Shown here one piece after another: positions 8,857 to 16,546 of a stretch of 64,000 nucleotides of DNA. Both the position numbers and the translations under genes were made by a program. The notes beneath the pieces are model-generated. The model worked only from the letters and a program-made list of their open reading frames with translations. It made no database searches and was not told where the DNA came from. This DNA is from Sedimentitalea nanhaiensis DSM 24252 (GTDB taxonomy: Bacteria > Pseudomonadota > Alphaproteobacteria > Rhodobacterales > Rhodobacteraceae), in the NCBI RefSeq assembly GCF_000473225.1, contig NZ_KI421509.1:3716934-3780933 (forward strand). The letters run 5' to 3'. Within the stretch, counting starts at the first letter, position 1, and each line of letters opens with the position of its first letter.

Positions 8857-9198
8857 TTGGACAGCACAGATGCCATAGATGATGCACTGGCAGTGGCGGC
8901 GCAACTTGGGCGTTTAGACTTCGCTTCGTTGCTTTTAGCCATAGTTAGCACTATCTTAGTCTTAGGTGGCGTATTCGCGTTCTTGAACTTTCGCTCTATA
9001 GCCAGGGCACATGCAGTAGAGCAAGCCAAGGCAATTGCGGAGGCCACAGCTGAGCGCGTCACAAACGAGTATTTGCAAAGGGAACTTCCTGATTTGCTTG
9101 AGGCATATAGGGATTTCCTCGATTCTGACGATGTGTCCGACGAGGCCGCAGACCAGATGGCAGGTGCGCAAGACGATGATGGGGAGGCCGAAAAATGA
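8857..9198 (+). CDS. Small single-pass membrane protein coupled to an ImmA/IrrE protease
   Basis: A 113-aa protein: short N-terminus, one transmembrane segment (about residues 22-42, LLLAIVSTILVLGGVFAFL), then an Ala/Glu-rich helix likely to be coiled coil (HAVEQAKAIAEATAERV) and an acidic tail. Start TTG at 8857 is preferred because GGAGG lies 6 bp upstream; an in-frame TTG at 8803 is the alternative. Its stop overlaps the next start (ATGA at 9195), so the two proteins are probably translated together and may interact. No known domain. Confidence 0.65.
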   Translation: MDSTDAIDDALAVAAQLGRLDFASLLLAIVSTILVLGGVFAFLNFRSIARAHAVEQAKAIAEATAERVTNEYLQRELPDLLEAYRDFLDSDDVSDEAADQMAGAQDDDGEAEK

Positions 9199-9686
9199 AC
9201 CTATCTGAGCAATGGGATGTGCTGACGGAAGCCCGCAACAGCATTCCTGTGCCCGTCTTGTCCCTTCCTGCGCCTCTCGGGCTAAAGTTCCGCCAAGCTT
9301 TTCTGGGGGGCGATGTATCTGGGATGCTTGAGAAGGATGGAAACACATTTCTCCTGACCGTTAATGCGCTGGACCCTTACACGCGCCAACGGTTCACAGT
9401 CTCGCACGAACTGGGGCATTTCATGCTTCACCGGCATCTTGTCGGGGATGGCATAGATGACGACAGGGCATACCGAAGCACCGAGGTTGGAAAGTACCAC
9501 AACACCCTGATTGGTCCAAAAGAAGAGACTGAGGCCAACAAGTTTGCCGCCAATCTATTGATGCCCCGCGACGCGATCAATCGCGAACGGGTGAGGCTGA
9601 AGGATGACGTGGGCGCGATGGCCAGCCTCTTCGAGGTTTCGAGGCACGCTATGTCCATTCGCATGGGTGTACCCTTCACTGGCTAG
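9195..9686 (+). CDS. ImmA/IrrE-family metallo-endopeptidase
   Basis: A 163-aa zinc protease. HELGHFMLHR (residues 71-80) supplies two His ligands and the catalytic Glu, and EANKFAANLLMP (from 113) contains the third-ligand region typical of the family. ImmA/IrrE proteases cleave repressors of mobile elements or stress regulators, releasing excision or phage genes. An ImmR-type XRE repressor is not adjacent; the nearest XRE protein in the element is at 11432. The upstream partner is a membrane protein, which is unusual for ImmA and could make the protease membrane-associated. Confidence 0.88.
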   Translation: MNLSEQWDVLTEARNSIPVPVLSLPAPLGLKFRQAFLGGDVSGMLEKDGNTFLLTVNALDPYTRQRFTVSHELGHFMLHRHLVGDGIDDDRAYRSTEVGKYHNTLIGPKEETEANKFAANLLMPRDAINRERVRLKDDVGAMASLFEVSRHAMSIRMGVPFTG

Positions 9687-9732
9687 TTAAGTATATAGGC
9701 CCCCAATTTTACCCATCGCCCGCTCAAACGAT

Positions 9733-10323
9733 TTATCTGCCTCTGTAGGGTGAAGTCGCCACCACCAGCGGCGGCGCTGCTGGAAAGCTCCTGATATCGA
9801 ACCACTTGAACCAGGTGCCATCCGGGTTGGCCTGGTCACCCATGACAAGCTGTTGACCGCCGTTTGCGTGACGTATGAGGGCCGCTCGGAACGCCCGAAG
9901 GTCGATCAACCGCCAGTGCTCTATATGCGTTTGTGAGGCGCTGACATGGCCGTAGAACATCCAGTCACCGTATCCGTTCACAATCTTGGACAGTTCCGTT
10001 TCAGCCCCTGACGGGACATGAGAGCGGATGGTGAACTGGTGCGGATAGCGCAGGGCGTAGCCGGGTCGTCTGACACGTGCGGCGATCCGCATGTCGCGGG
10101 CGTCCAGCATCAGCAGGTCTGTTGCGTGTAACTGGTCCAGCGGATCAGGGGCGGTGCTCAGAAGGTGCGAACCAATCAGCCGCTTGATGTCCGGCAGAAA
10201 CCGGTCGGACCAGCGCCGGTTAATGTCATAATGGAAGGTCATGAAATTTGCTTTTGAAATGTCGAAAACGGTGAGAAGGCCCGCAAAATGGCGAGCCTTC
10301 GGTGAGTATTGGCTTGCCGTCAA
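9733..10323 (-). CDS. Conserved phage/prophage protein of unknown function
   Basis: A 196-aa basic protein with a conserved-looking core: DINRRWSDRFLPDIKRLIG, TDLLMLDARDMRIAARVRRP, YPHQFTIRS, GYGDWMFYGH and a C-terminal DIRSFPAAPPLVV. I recognise it as a protein common in alphaproteobacterial prophages but know no function. TTG at 10323 with AGGGGG upstream is taken as start; the ATG at 10242 is the shorter alternative. It converges with the ImmA gene. Confidence 0.65.
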   Translation of the reverse strand: MTASQYSPKARHFAGLLTVFDISKANFMTFHYDINRRWSDRFLPDIKRLIGSHLLSTAPDPLDQLHATDLLMLDARDMRIAARVRRPGYALRYPHQFTIRSHVPSGAETELSKIVNGYGDWMFYGHVSASQTHIEHWRLIDLRAFRAALIRHANGGQQLVMGDQANPDGTWFKWFDIRSFPAAPPLVVATSPYRGR

Positions 10324-10396
10324 TCACCCCCTCTCTGTTTGGTGAGCTGCTCGCGCCTGTCTCGTCGTGAACGCCATGAATGCACCGGGCCAGCCG

Positions 10397-10796
10397 TCAG
10401 ACCGCCTCCGACTTCTTGTAGCGTGGCTCGATCCCGACCATCTCATATGCGCGGGCCTCCTGCCAAACTGGATGGGTATCCCAGTCGAGAACACATCCGC
10501 CGCAGACGGTGGCGACAATTATCTTCGCGCGAAGTCAGAAGCGGAAGTTGCGGCAGAGACATCATTTCATCTTCGATCCGGTCCGTTCTGACATGGAACA
10601 GACGGTCAAGCCCTTCGTCCTCGGCCTTTCCGATTGCTTTGCTCTCATGCTTTCGGGCTGCATCTGTGATGGCTTGGTGCTCACGAAACAGCCGCATTAT
10701 CGGCGTGTCGCCAGATTCGGCGGTGAGCGGAAGTGCGTTCGCCGTACCGGCAACAGCTACGGCGGGTGCGGCGGCAAGAAGGTCGCGGCGGTTCAT
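10397..10796 (-). pseudogene. Small phage protein gene with twin-Arg-like N-terminus, frameshifted
   Basis: Starts MNRRDLLAAAPAVAVAGTA (Tat/signal-like) and reads a helical segment to EDEMMSLP. After about 10555 the frame gives non-conserved sequence ending at 10443. The adjacent frame continues sensibly as AKIIVATVCGGCVLDWDTHP, VWQEARAYEMVGIEPRYKK and stops at 10397, so a frameshift lies near 10540-10560 in the CGCGCG run. The combined product would be about 132 aa. Its start overlaps the stop of the 80-aa gene before it (TAATG). Function unknown; a sequencing error is an alternative explanation. Confidence 0.5.
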
Positions 10797-11038
10797 TATG
10801 CCACCTCCGGCAGGCTCACCGCGTCCAAGCCCTTGTTCAGTTCATCAGCAACCTGATAGGCAAGGTCGCACAACGAACCCACATCCTCGTGATAGCGATG
10901 ATCGTTCACCAAGGCGCTGGCGGCGCTGATAAGGGACTGCACACATACAGCCCTGACTTGCATCTTCTCAATATGCGCCAGAAGCGCAGGCAAACCGATA
11001 TCGTTCGCGGAATCCGCGTTGCAGTTGGTCATTTTCAT
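10796..11038 (-). CDS. Small element protein of unknown function
   Basis: An 80-aa helical protein (GLPALLAHIEKMQVRAVCVQ, then DVGSLCDLAYQVADELNKG). It looks like the small regulatory-size proteins of prophage early operons. It sits in a leftward run of three genes with TAATG overlap to the next. No domain recognised. Confidence 0.55.
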   Translation of the reverse strand: MKMTNCNADSANDIGLPALLAHIEKMQVRAVCVQSLISAASALVNDHRYHEDVGSLCDLAYQVADELNKGLDAVSLPEVA

Positions 11039-11057
11039 GTTCTCCTAGTTTGGTTCT

Positions 11058-11327
11058 TCAAGCGCCGCGAGCCGCAAGCGCGAGTTCGTCGCGGCAATGG
11101 TAGTCAGCCGAATTCCAGTAGGTCTTGTTGTCATGAAGCATGAGCCGGTATGCAGCCTGCTCCCGCGTCAGTTTGACTGGCCTTGCCGCTTTGGCGTTCG
11201 CCCATGCCTGTTTCAGCATCTGGGCGAACAGGGCGCGGACCCCACCCATCGCAGACGCAATTGCCGATCCGAGGGCGCGGGCCTTGCGCCAGGCGTGTTT
11301 CATGATTTCGGATTTGTTGTAGGTCAT
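11058..11327 (-). CDS. Small phage-type protein of unknown function
   Basis: An 89-aa very basic protein starting MTYNKSEIMKHAWRKARALG, with an Ala-rich helix and a C-terminal segment (LTREQAAYRLMLHDNKTYWN). The start at 11327 is preferred over 11384, because the first 19 codons of the longer frame run through the divergent promoter region. It is the first gene of the leftward trio and divergent from the XRE regulator. Proteins with the TYNKSEIM start recur in alphaproteobacterial phages, by recollection; function is unknown. Confidence 0.6.
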   Translation of the reverse strand: MTYNKSEIMKHAWRKARALGSAIASAMGGVRALFAQMLKQAWANAKAARPVKLTREQAAYRLMLHDNKTYWNSADYHCRDELALAARGA

Positions 11328-11400
11328 AAGCTTTACCCCGTATGCAATTCCGCTTACTGTGTAATCAATATCGGGCCTTTTCAACCGATAGTCAATACGC

Positions 11401-11416
11401 TGTATGCATTAATACA
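11401..11416. promoter_or_regulatory. Candidate operator in the divergent XRE promoter
   Basis: TGTAT-GCATTA-ATACA, a 5-bp inverted repeat 16 bp above the XRE start at 11432. It lies in the AT-rich 104-bp divergent region. A role in XRE autoregulation is inferred. Confidence 0.35.
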
Positions 11417-11431
11417 TATGAGGTTATCATA

Positions 11432-11683
11432 ATGACGCCAGAGCAGTTGAGAATGGCCCGCAACGCCCTACGCTTGGGAGTTCGTGATTTAGCAGAGTTG
11501 TCGGGCGTATCCTTCACAACCGTGAGCCGCTTTGAAACTGGCAAGGGCGGATTGCAACATACGACCGCCGAGGCGATGCGCAAAGCCCTTGAGGTCCGTG
11601 GCATTCAGTTCCTTGAGGCTGGGCAGGTGGCGTTGGGCAGTGGTGTGGCGATTGCCAAAGAGCGCGACAGTCAGGATGTATGA
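11432..11683 (+). CDS. XRE-family helix-turn-helix regulator
   Basis: An 83-aa repressor-type protein. The HTH is MTPEQLRMARNALRLGVRDL-AELSGVSFTTVSRFETGKGG (residues 1 to about 40), followed by TAEAMRKALEVRGIQFLEAG, the usual tail of short phage/plasmid XRE proteins. The ATG at 11432 is chosen over 11342 because the upstream codons have no homology and cross the operator region. The stop overlaps the next start (ATGA at 11680). It likely controls the divergent promoter pair and possibly the choice between dormancy and induction. Confidence 0.85.
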   Translation: MTPEQLRMARNALRLGVRDLAELSGVSFTTVSRFETGKGGLQHTTAEAMRKALEVRGIQFLEAGQVALGSGVAIAKERDSQDV

Positions 11684-11835
11684 GTATCGAAGCGGCGGCG
11701 GGTTACTGCGGCGTCACACCGGCCACCGTTCGGAACTGGATCAATTCGGGCGAACTGAGAGCAAAAGGAGCGGCGCGGCGCAGGACCGTCGCGCGGGCCG
11801 ATTTGGAACGAAGGAAGAAGAGAACCGACCAATGA
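11680..11835 (+). CDS. Mini helix-turn-helix protein (MerR/excisionase-like), 51 aa
   Basis: Translates as MSIEAAAGYCGVTPATVRNW then INSGELRAKGAARRRTVARA and a Lys/Arg-rich end. The pattern is an HTH (AAGYCGVTPATVRNWINSGEL) followed by a wing, as in AlpA/Xis/MerR-type minimal DNA-binding proteins. It overlaps the XRE gene (ATGA) upstream and the lipoprotein gene (ATGA at 11832) downstream. It could be a second excisionase or a co-regulator with the XRE protein. Confidence 0.65.
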   Translation: MSIEAAAGYCGVTPATVRNWINSGELRAKGAARRRTVARADLERRKKRTDQ

Positions 11836-11906
11836 AGCTGTTCATCTACCTCGCCGTCCTGCTCGCCCTGGCCGCGTGTGACGTGCCGTTTGTGCCGCTG
11901 ATCTGA
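11832..11906 (+). CDS. 24-aa predicted lipoprotein
   Basis: The frame reads MKLFIYLAVLLALAACDVPF then VPLI. It has a short signal peptide and a lipobox (LAAC), leaving a mature peptide of about nine residues. Start overlaps the preceding stop (ATGA) and the next gene begins one base after its stop, so it sits inside an operon. Tiny lipoproteins of this kind can be entericidin-like or Rz1-like; there is no evidence for either. It may be genuine because of the tight spacing. Confidence 0.5.
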   Translation: MKLFIYLAVLLALAACDVPFVPLI

Positions 11907-11907
11907 G

Positions 11908-12525
11908 ATGTGCGGGCGGTACATAGACCCGAACCTGCGCGGCACCGAGTTTGAACTCTCGGAAATCAAGATTGATCCATTCCCCCGCCGCTACAACATC
12001 AAGCCCACCCAGGACGCAATTGCCCTTCGATCCTTGAACAGTGACGCGGTGCTGATGCGCTGGTGGTTCATCCCTTTCTGGCACAAGGGCGAAGCAAAGG
12101 ACTGGAAGGCCACCACGTTCAATGCCCGGATCGAAGAAGCCGCGAAGAAACCGACCTTTCGCAATGCGTGGAAGTCGGGGCGATGCCTGATCCCTGCCGG
12201 TGGCTACTATGAGTGGACAGGTGAAAAGGGGCACAAGCAACCGCATGTCATCCTGTCGGCAGGCAACGAGGAAACCCTGTGGTTCGCGGGCCTGTCATCG
12301 CACTGGAACGACATCCACACGTGCGCAATCCTGACGCGCCCGGCAAATGCATGTGTCGAACAGGTCCACAATCGAATGCCGGTTATCCTGAATTCTGATG
12401 AACGGGAGGCGTGGATGGGCGGCACGGATGGCGCCGGGATCGGGGCAGACGCCATCCTAAAGCATCATCCGGTGAAGCGGTTCGGTATGCGCGACGACGG
12501 TCCGGAATTGGTCGAAGAGATGTGA
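11908..12525 (+). CDS. SOS response-associated peptidase (SRAP, HMCES/YedK family)
   Basis: A 205-aa protein that forms a thiazolidine crosslink with abasic sites in single-stranded DNA. The catalytic Cys2 (MCGRY), Asn30 (RYNIKPTQ), Asn72 (FNAR), Glu102 (GGYYEW) and His154 (QVHNRMPVIL) are all present. Length is typical. It lies one base after the tiny lipoprotein gene in the XRE operon. In a mobile element it probably protects ssDNA during replication, or supports SOS-linked induction. No LexA box was confirmed upstream. Confidence 0.93.
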   Translation: MCGRYIDPNLRGTEFELSEIKIDPFPRRYNIKPTQDAIALRSLNSDAVLMRWWFIPFWHKGEAKDWKATTFNARIEEAAKKPTFRNAWKSGRCLIPAGGYYEWTGEKGHKQPHVILSAGNEETLWFAGLSSHWNDIHTCAILTRPANACVEQVHNRMPVILNSDEREAWMGGTDGAGIGADAILKHHPVKRFGMRDDGPELVEEM

Positions 12526-12705
12526 GTCCCGCGTATGCGTTAGCCGGTCTTCGGCGTATCGGCGGTCAACTGAATGATAGCGGACCTAACAGACGCTTCG
12601 GCAAATCAGCAACTGCGTCTGTGCAGGCGTCGGGCTTGGCGAAAGTCGGCTCATAGCGTACCATTTTCAACCGAAACTTCTGCCAAATCTAGTGCGGCAT
12701 CTGCC

Positions 12706-13410
12706 ATGAAGTCGAAACGGCATTTTTGGGCAATACTTGCGGTCATCTTTTTCGTTGGCCTTGGACTCTGGTTGGGACCGTATCTCTACTATCATTGCTT
12801 GTTGGGAGACTGCATTGCGCCTGACCAGTATATCATGGAGTTCACAAAGACCGGCTCAAGCCTCGTCGTTCTGGTGGTTGGGGCTGGCGTAATCCGATGG
12901 GCTTTCGATCTCAGGGATCGCGAGCATCAAAGGATTGAAGATGAACAGGCTTTTCTTCGCGCGGTACTTGCGGACCTAAAGACCGCATATGACGCGGTAG
13001 ACACATCTCGAACCCTCATCGTTGCGAACTTCGAGGGATATCGCGAGGGCCAGATACCGGCGCTAATACAAGCCTCGATCACCCTTCGGAACGTTAGACG
13101 TGCTCTCAAGGATAGGGGCACGAAAATCCAACCGGCGCTGAAACAGGAGCTGACGCATTGCTCAGATTTCGTAGAGAACATAATTCACGAGTACCGAAGA
13201 TACTTCGACGAGAATCGCTACCAGGGCATAGAGAGAGACAGATTCTGGGATGGCCGATGGGGGATGCAGCGCCAAGGCGGAGACGGAACAGCCAAGTCAG
13301 ACCCCATCCTCGCTTTTTTGGACGAGGCAATTTACAAGTTGGAGTTCTGCGACCATATCGATAGCGCGTCCCGGTTTTTCCGCGAACGGTACATGGAGAC
13401 CATGCAATAG
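12706..13410 (+). CDS. Two-TM membrane protein with long cytoplasmic helical domain, unknown function
   Basis: A 234-aa protein. There are two hydrophobic segments (about residues 7-29, FWAILAVIFFVGLGLWLGPY, and 48-65, [17 protein letters not shown]), then a soluble mainly helical region rich in Arg and Glu. The start at 12706 gives a typical inner-membrane N-terminus (MKSKRHF). Expressed rightward after the SRAP gene with a 180-bp gap, so it may have its own promoter. Membrane proteins of this shape are common as mobile-element cargo for phage exclusion or abortive infection, but no such function can be assigned. Confidence 0.6.
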   Translation: MKSKRHFWAILAVIFFVGLGLWLGPYLYYHCLLGDCIAPDQYIMEFTKTGSSLVVLVVGAGVIRWAFDLRDREHQRIEDEQAFLRAVLADLKTAYDAVDTSRTLIVANFEGYREGQIPALIQASITLRNVRRALKDRGTKIQPALKQELTHCSDFVENIIHEYRRYFDENRYQGIERDRFWDGRWGMQRQGGDGTAKSDPILAFLDEAIYKLEFCDHIDSASRFFRERYMETMQ

Positions 13411-13478
13411 GACTACGGCCCTTCGTTGCGAATGACGCAAAGATATTCAACCCGCCTCTGCTACCCGGTAACTTCCTG

Positions 13479-13784
13479 CTATCCCCTCCGCCCAAACGGC
13501 AGGTAGGGCGACGAATACACGACGGATTCTGTTCCGTCCGACAGGTCCAGGTCAGGCAGAGCCTCTAATAGCGCCACAGCGGCCCTAGGATGCCGTGTGT
13601 ATACCGCCAGCCTGTCTTCCAGCATGTCACGCCCAGGATGCCGCCCGCCTGCGTGTACGGCGTATTCACCGCGCCCGACGTTGCTTTCCAACCATCGGTG
13701 CAATGCATCCATCCGCTGGCCCAACCCTTCCTCCGGCACACGCAAGAAGACGCGCACCGGGAAGGCCGCGTCATCTATTTTCAT
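13479..13784 (-). CDS. Small protein of unknown function (phage-type)
   Basis: A 101-aa protein, MKIDDAAFPVRVFLRVPEEG with DALHRWLESNVGRGEYAVHA, ending SVVYSSPYLPFGRRG. Starts upstream at 13808 or 13880 are possible but give less protein-like sequence. It converges with the membrane-protein gene. No recognised domain. The composition and the compact fold-like pattern argue for a real gene. Confidence 0.5.
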   Translation of the reverse strand: MKIDDAAFPVRVFLRVPEEGLGQRMDALHRWLESNVGRGEYAVHAGGRHPGRDMLEDRLAVYTRHPRAAVALLEALPDLDLSDGTESVVYSSPYLPFGRRG

Positions 13785-14087
13785 CTGAGGGGTAGAACGT
13801 CGATTCATGAGCGCGAACATAGCGAGAACAACGATACCGCTGCAACGTCGATATTCCTGCGAATTGCAAGAGCCTAACACGCGCGCGCGTATTGGTCGCT
13901 AAGCGCGACTCATTGCGGGAACATAGAGGGAACACGTGGCGTTGCTCAACTCCCAACATCCAATGAGTTCAATCTATCCAACCGAATTGACCTACTACAC
14001 GAATTTGGTATCGCGGGCGCTTGTCCAGTCAATTGCGCCTTTTGCGCCGCACTTGACCCCCATGCAATCAGACGCCACCTCGATGTC

Positions 14088-14231
14088 ATGAACTTTGATC
14101 TGTTTTCCAGTGTTACGTTATTGGCTGGTGTCGTGATTTGCCTGATACATCCCGGGCTTGTGCCATGGCTGGTCGGCTATTGCGCATTTCTTTGCATGGT
14201 CATCTGCTTGAGGCACGACCCCGACGCGTAA
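14088..14231 (+). CDS. Possible 47-aa two-TM membrane peptide
   Basis: The frame reads MNFDLFSSVTLLAGVVICLI with HPGLVPWLVGYCAFLCMVIC and ends LRHDPDA. It forms two hydrophobic helices joined by HPG. It lies in an otherwise gene-free stretch (13785-14239), the remainder of which I cannot assign. The frame is open back to 13878 but has no usable start before 14088. No convincing ribosome binding site. Holin-like or toxin-like size, function unknown. Confidence 0.35.
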   Translation: MNFDLFSSVTLLAGVVICLIHPGLVPWLVGYCAFLCMVICLRHDPDA

Positions 14232-14239
14232 CCGTGGCT

Positions 14240-16060
14240 CTATCGTGCATTTGTGCCCTGAAGCTGGCGCTGCAAGAGGTGTGCCAATGCGCCTTGCTGT
14301 CCGTCGGGGGTCGGTGATGTGGCCCGTGCCGAAATCAACTGAGCCAACATTCTCTGCTCAACTTCGCTCAGACCCTTCTTTGGCAACGGCGCACTGTTTC
14401 TGATCAACTCGCCTAGGCCCTCTACCTGCCGTCTGGTGCTGCGCTCGCCCATTGCCTTGGCCGCATAGCCAACGCCCGAGGGAACCATGAACAGAGGGTT
14501 TCCCGTGGCCCCGGTTGCACCCATTGAACCCGCGAACCCGCCAAGTGGCAATGCCCCTGACGTTGGCGCAAGGCGAGACAGCAACCGCAGGGCGTTCTGC
14601 GTTGGGGTTCCGTCTGCAATCTCGCGCATGGCCTGCAACTCATCTGCGTTGTAGCCTCGGCGCAGCTTCGGGTTTTCCAGTACGCGGCGCACATTCTGGC
14701 GAATGGCGTTAATCTCGTTGCCACCCGTGCCGCTGGTCGCTGCCCTGCGCAAACCCTTTGCGACAAGGCCGGTATCTTCCGCTTCGAACAGTTGTGACTT
14801 GTGGACCCGAGACGCTTTTTCGCGGGCGTCTTTCAGGGTGTCCACAACTTCCGCCGCGCGATTGGTGCCGGTGACGTCTGCTGGCGTCAGGGCGTCAAGG
14901 TGGTCGTCAATCGTTTGCTTCATTCCCATGCCGATGGCGCGCTCGCCTTTCTCAACGGACCCGGCAACGTTTCGCCCGATCCACTGGCGGGCCTCGTCAA
15001 CGTCCGCAATCGACATCGGTGCGCTGCGCATGTCGCCTGCGAGAGCGTCCGCAGCAATCGCCGCCTTGGGGTTCAGTTTGCGCGTGGCCACACGGGGACC
15101 GAATGCGCCCTCGATTGAATTGGCAAGATCATTGGAAGACTGCGGCGACAGGGTCGCGTTTGAGGCTCTGACGGCATCGTAACCTGCATCGCTTTGCGTT
15201 TGCAGTTGTTCCAGTGTCGGGGCCTTGGGGCCGGAGCGCATACCGTGTGCTGTGGCGATTGGTACGCCACCACCGATCATGCTGCCCGCGAGGTCTGCCA
15301 AATCGCTTTCCGGCGCGATTTCACGGGCCGTCTGTCCGCCAATACCCGCACCGGTCGCAGAGGCCATACCGCCAGCAATCACCTTTGCAGGGGCCGTTGC
15401 TGTACGCGCCATCACGCCACCCGGTATTGCGGTTGCGCCGACTTCCTGTCCAATCCTGCGCCCGTAGCGCTGCGCTGTCGTCTGCGGCGCTATGTCGGAA
15501 ATGGTTGGGGCAAGCATGTCGCGGAATGTGCCGGAACCACCTACGGGATTCTCGATGGGTTGAAAGTCGGTCCCGACAAGTGCGTTGATCCCTTGCGCGC
15601 CAAGGTTCAGGGCACCCGTCGCCAGATCAACCGGCGCGCCAAGTGTGGTTGCGATGCCTTCATTCACGCCGCTCATTGACTGCTCAAGCATGTTGGTCTG
15701 CGGCGCGGATTGCTGCACCCGGCGGGCTTTTTCCCGCTTGGCCCGTTCCAGCAATGCCGCCTGCAATGACTGATCCATTGCGGGCGTCTGCTGTGCGGAC
15801 GTTGGCAGCGCCGGAGGCACCAATCCGCGATTTCGCGCTTCATCAAGCAGCGCCTTTTTGTCGGCTGGCAGTATACCGCGCTTTTCGGCTTCCAGAAGAA
15901 GGTTGATATCCATTCCGCCGGATGGGGCGTTTTTATCTCCTTGCTGTGTCGTCTGATGCGGCGCTGTGAACGACCGAAAGGCCGCAACGGCGGACTGCAT
16001 GTCCGGGGCGTCAACCTCGTAGGTCTTGCCGTCCGGCCCCTGGATTTCATAGATAGTCAT
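14240..16060 (-). CDS. Phage internal/DNA-ejection-like virion protein
   Basis: A 606-aa protein starting MTIYEIQGPDGKTYEVDAPD, an N-terminal beta-module seen in long internal or ejection proteins of podovirus-like and prophage virions, as I recall it. It continues with a long Ala/Gly-rich region containing amphipathic hydrophobic stretches (PIENPVGGSGTFRDML, ATAIPGGVMARTATAPAKVI, AGGMASATGAGIGGQ) and a helical C-terminal half. It is the last and largest gene of the leftward operon. In a complete phage it would be flanked by portal, head and tail genes; none are here. The assignment is by architecture and N-terminal motif only. Confidence 0.55.
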   Translation of the reverse strand: MTIYEIQGPDGKTYEVDAPDMQSAVAAFRSFTAPHQTTQQGDKNAPSGGMDINLLLEAEKRGILPADKKALLDEARNRGLVPPALPTSAQQTPAMDQSLQAALLERAKREKARRVQQSAPQTNMLEQSMSGVNEGIATTLGAPVDLATGALNLGAQGINALVGTDFQPIENPVGGSGTFRDMLAPTISDIAPQTTAQRYGRRIGQEVGATAIPGGVMARTATAPAKVIAGGMASATGAGIGGQTAREIAPESDLADLAGSMIGGGVPIATAHGMRSGPKAPTLEQLQTQSDAGYDAVRASNATLSPQSSNDLANSIEGAFGPRVATRKLNPKAAIAADALAGDMRSAPMSIADVDEARQWIGRNVAGSVEKGERAIGMGMKQTIDDHLDALTPADVTGTNRAAEVVDTLKDAREKASRVHKSQLFEAEDTGLVAKGLRRAATSGTGGNEINAIRQNVRRVLENPKLRRGYNADELQAMREIADGTPTQNALRLLSRLAPTSGALPLGGFAGSMGATGATGNPLFMVPSGVGYAAKAMGERSTRRQVEGLGELIRNSAPLPKKGLSEVEQRMLAQLISARATSPTPDGQQGALAHLLQRQLQGTNAR

Positions 16061-16280
16061 TTCGTTTACCTGCTCTCTTTTCCTCGATTATTCGGGATTG
16101 GAATTCTTCTTCCGTTTCGTTGCCATGCGGATAGACAACGCCGCTCAGCGTCCTTGCCAATGCCCCACATCTGATTGGTGCGGTGGGACCGGGGCGAAAC
16201 AGCACCCGAAAGACTGTGCGCGCGTCACCGACACCGGGGCGGGCCATTTCGAGTTTCTCAACGCGGGTTCGCTGTGTCAT
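16047..16280 (-). CDS. Small element protein, unknown
   Basis: A 77-aa protein (MTQRTRVEKLEMARPGVGDA ... ETEEEFQSRIIEEKRAGKR). It overlaps the virion-protein start by 14 bp and begins within the ATGA stop overlap of the previous gene (16277-16280). The packing supports a real operon member between DUF5681 and the virion protein. Function unknown; its Arg/Glu-rich helix could be structural. Confidence 0.5.
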   Translation of the reverse strand: MTQRTRVEKLEMARPGVGDARTVFRVLFRPGPTAPIRCGALARTLSGVVYPHGNETEEEFQSRIIEEKRAGKRNDYL

Positions 16281-16546
16281 TCCTCGCCTCCGATGGTAAC
16301 TTCAATACAAGGGCCATCCCATAGGCCGTGATCGCCATTCTGAGCCGCGATAGATTTGGCGCGGGCGCGAAACGCTTCCTCAGACTCGCCGTCGGCCTGC
16401 TTTGCGCTCCACCCGGAGCCAACAACGCACATGCCGGTCCGAATAGGGTTGCCCGCCTCATCTTCGTCCCGAAGGGACATAGTGATTACGACCTGATCCG
16501 AGCCGCTCACCTTTTCGAGGTCTTTCAATCTGCTCTTGATGCTCAT
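16277..16546 (-). CDS. Small element protein, unknown
   Basis: An 89-aa acidic protein starting MSIKSRLKDLEKVSGSDQVV with a coiled-coil-like N-terminus and the segment GESEEAFRARAKSIAAQNGD. Start 16546 has GGAGGC upstream. It overlaps DUF5681 upstream (ATGA 16543-16546) and the 77-aa gene downstream (ATGA). The EEAFRARAK pattern with a short beta-strand core recurs in small phage proteins beside terminase genes; this is recollection, not proof. Confidence 0.55.
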   Translation of the reverse strand: MSIKSRLKDLEKVSGSDQVVITMSLRDEDEAGNPIRTGMCVVGSGWSAKQADGESEEAFRARAKSIAAQNGDHGLWDGPCIEVTIGGEE

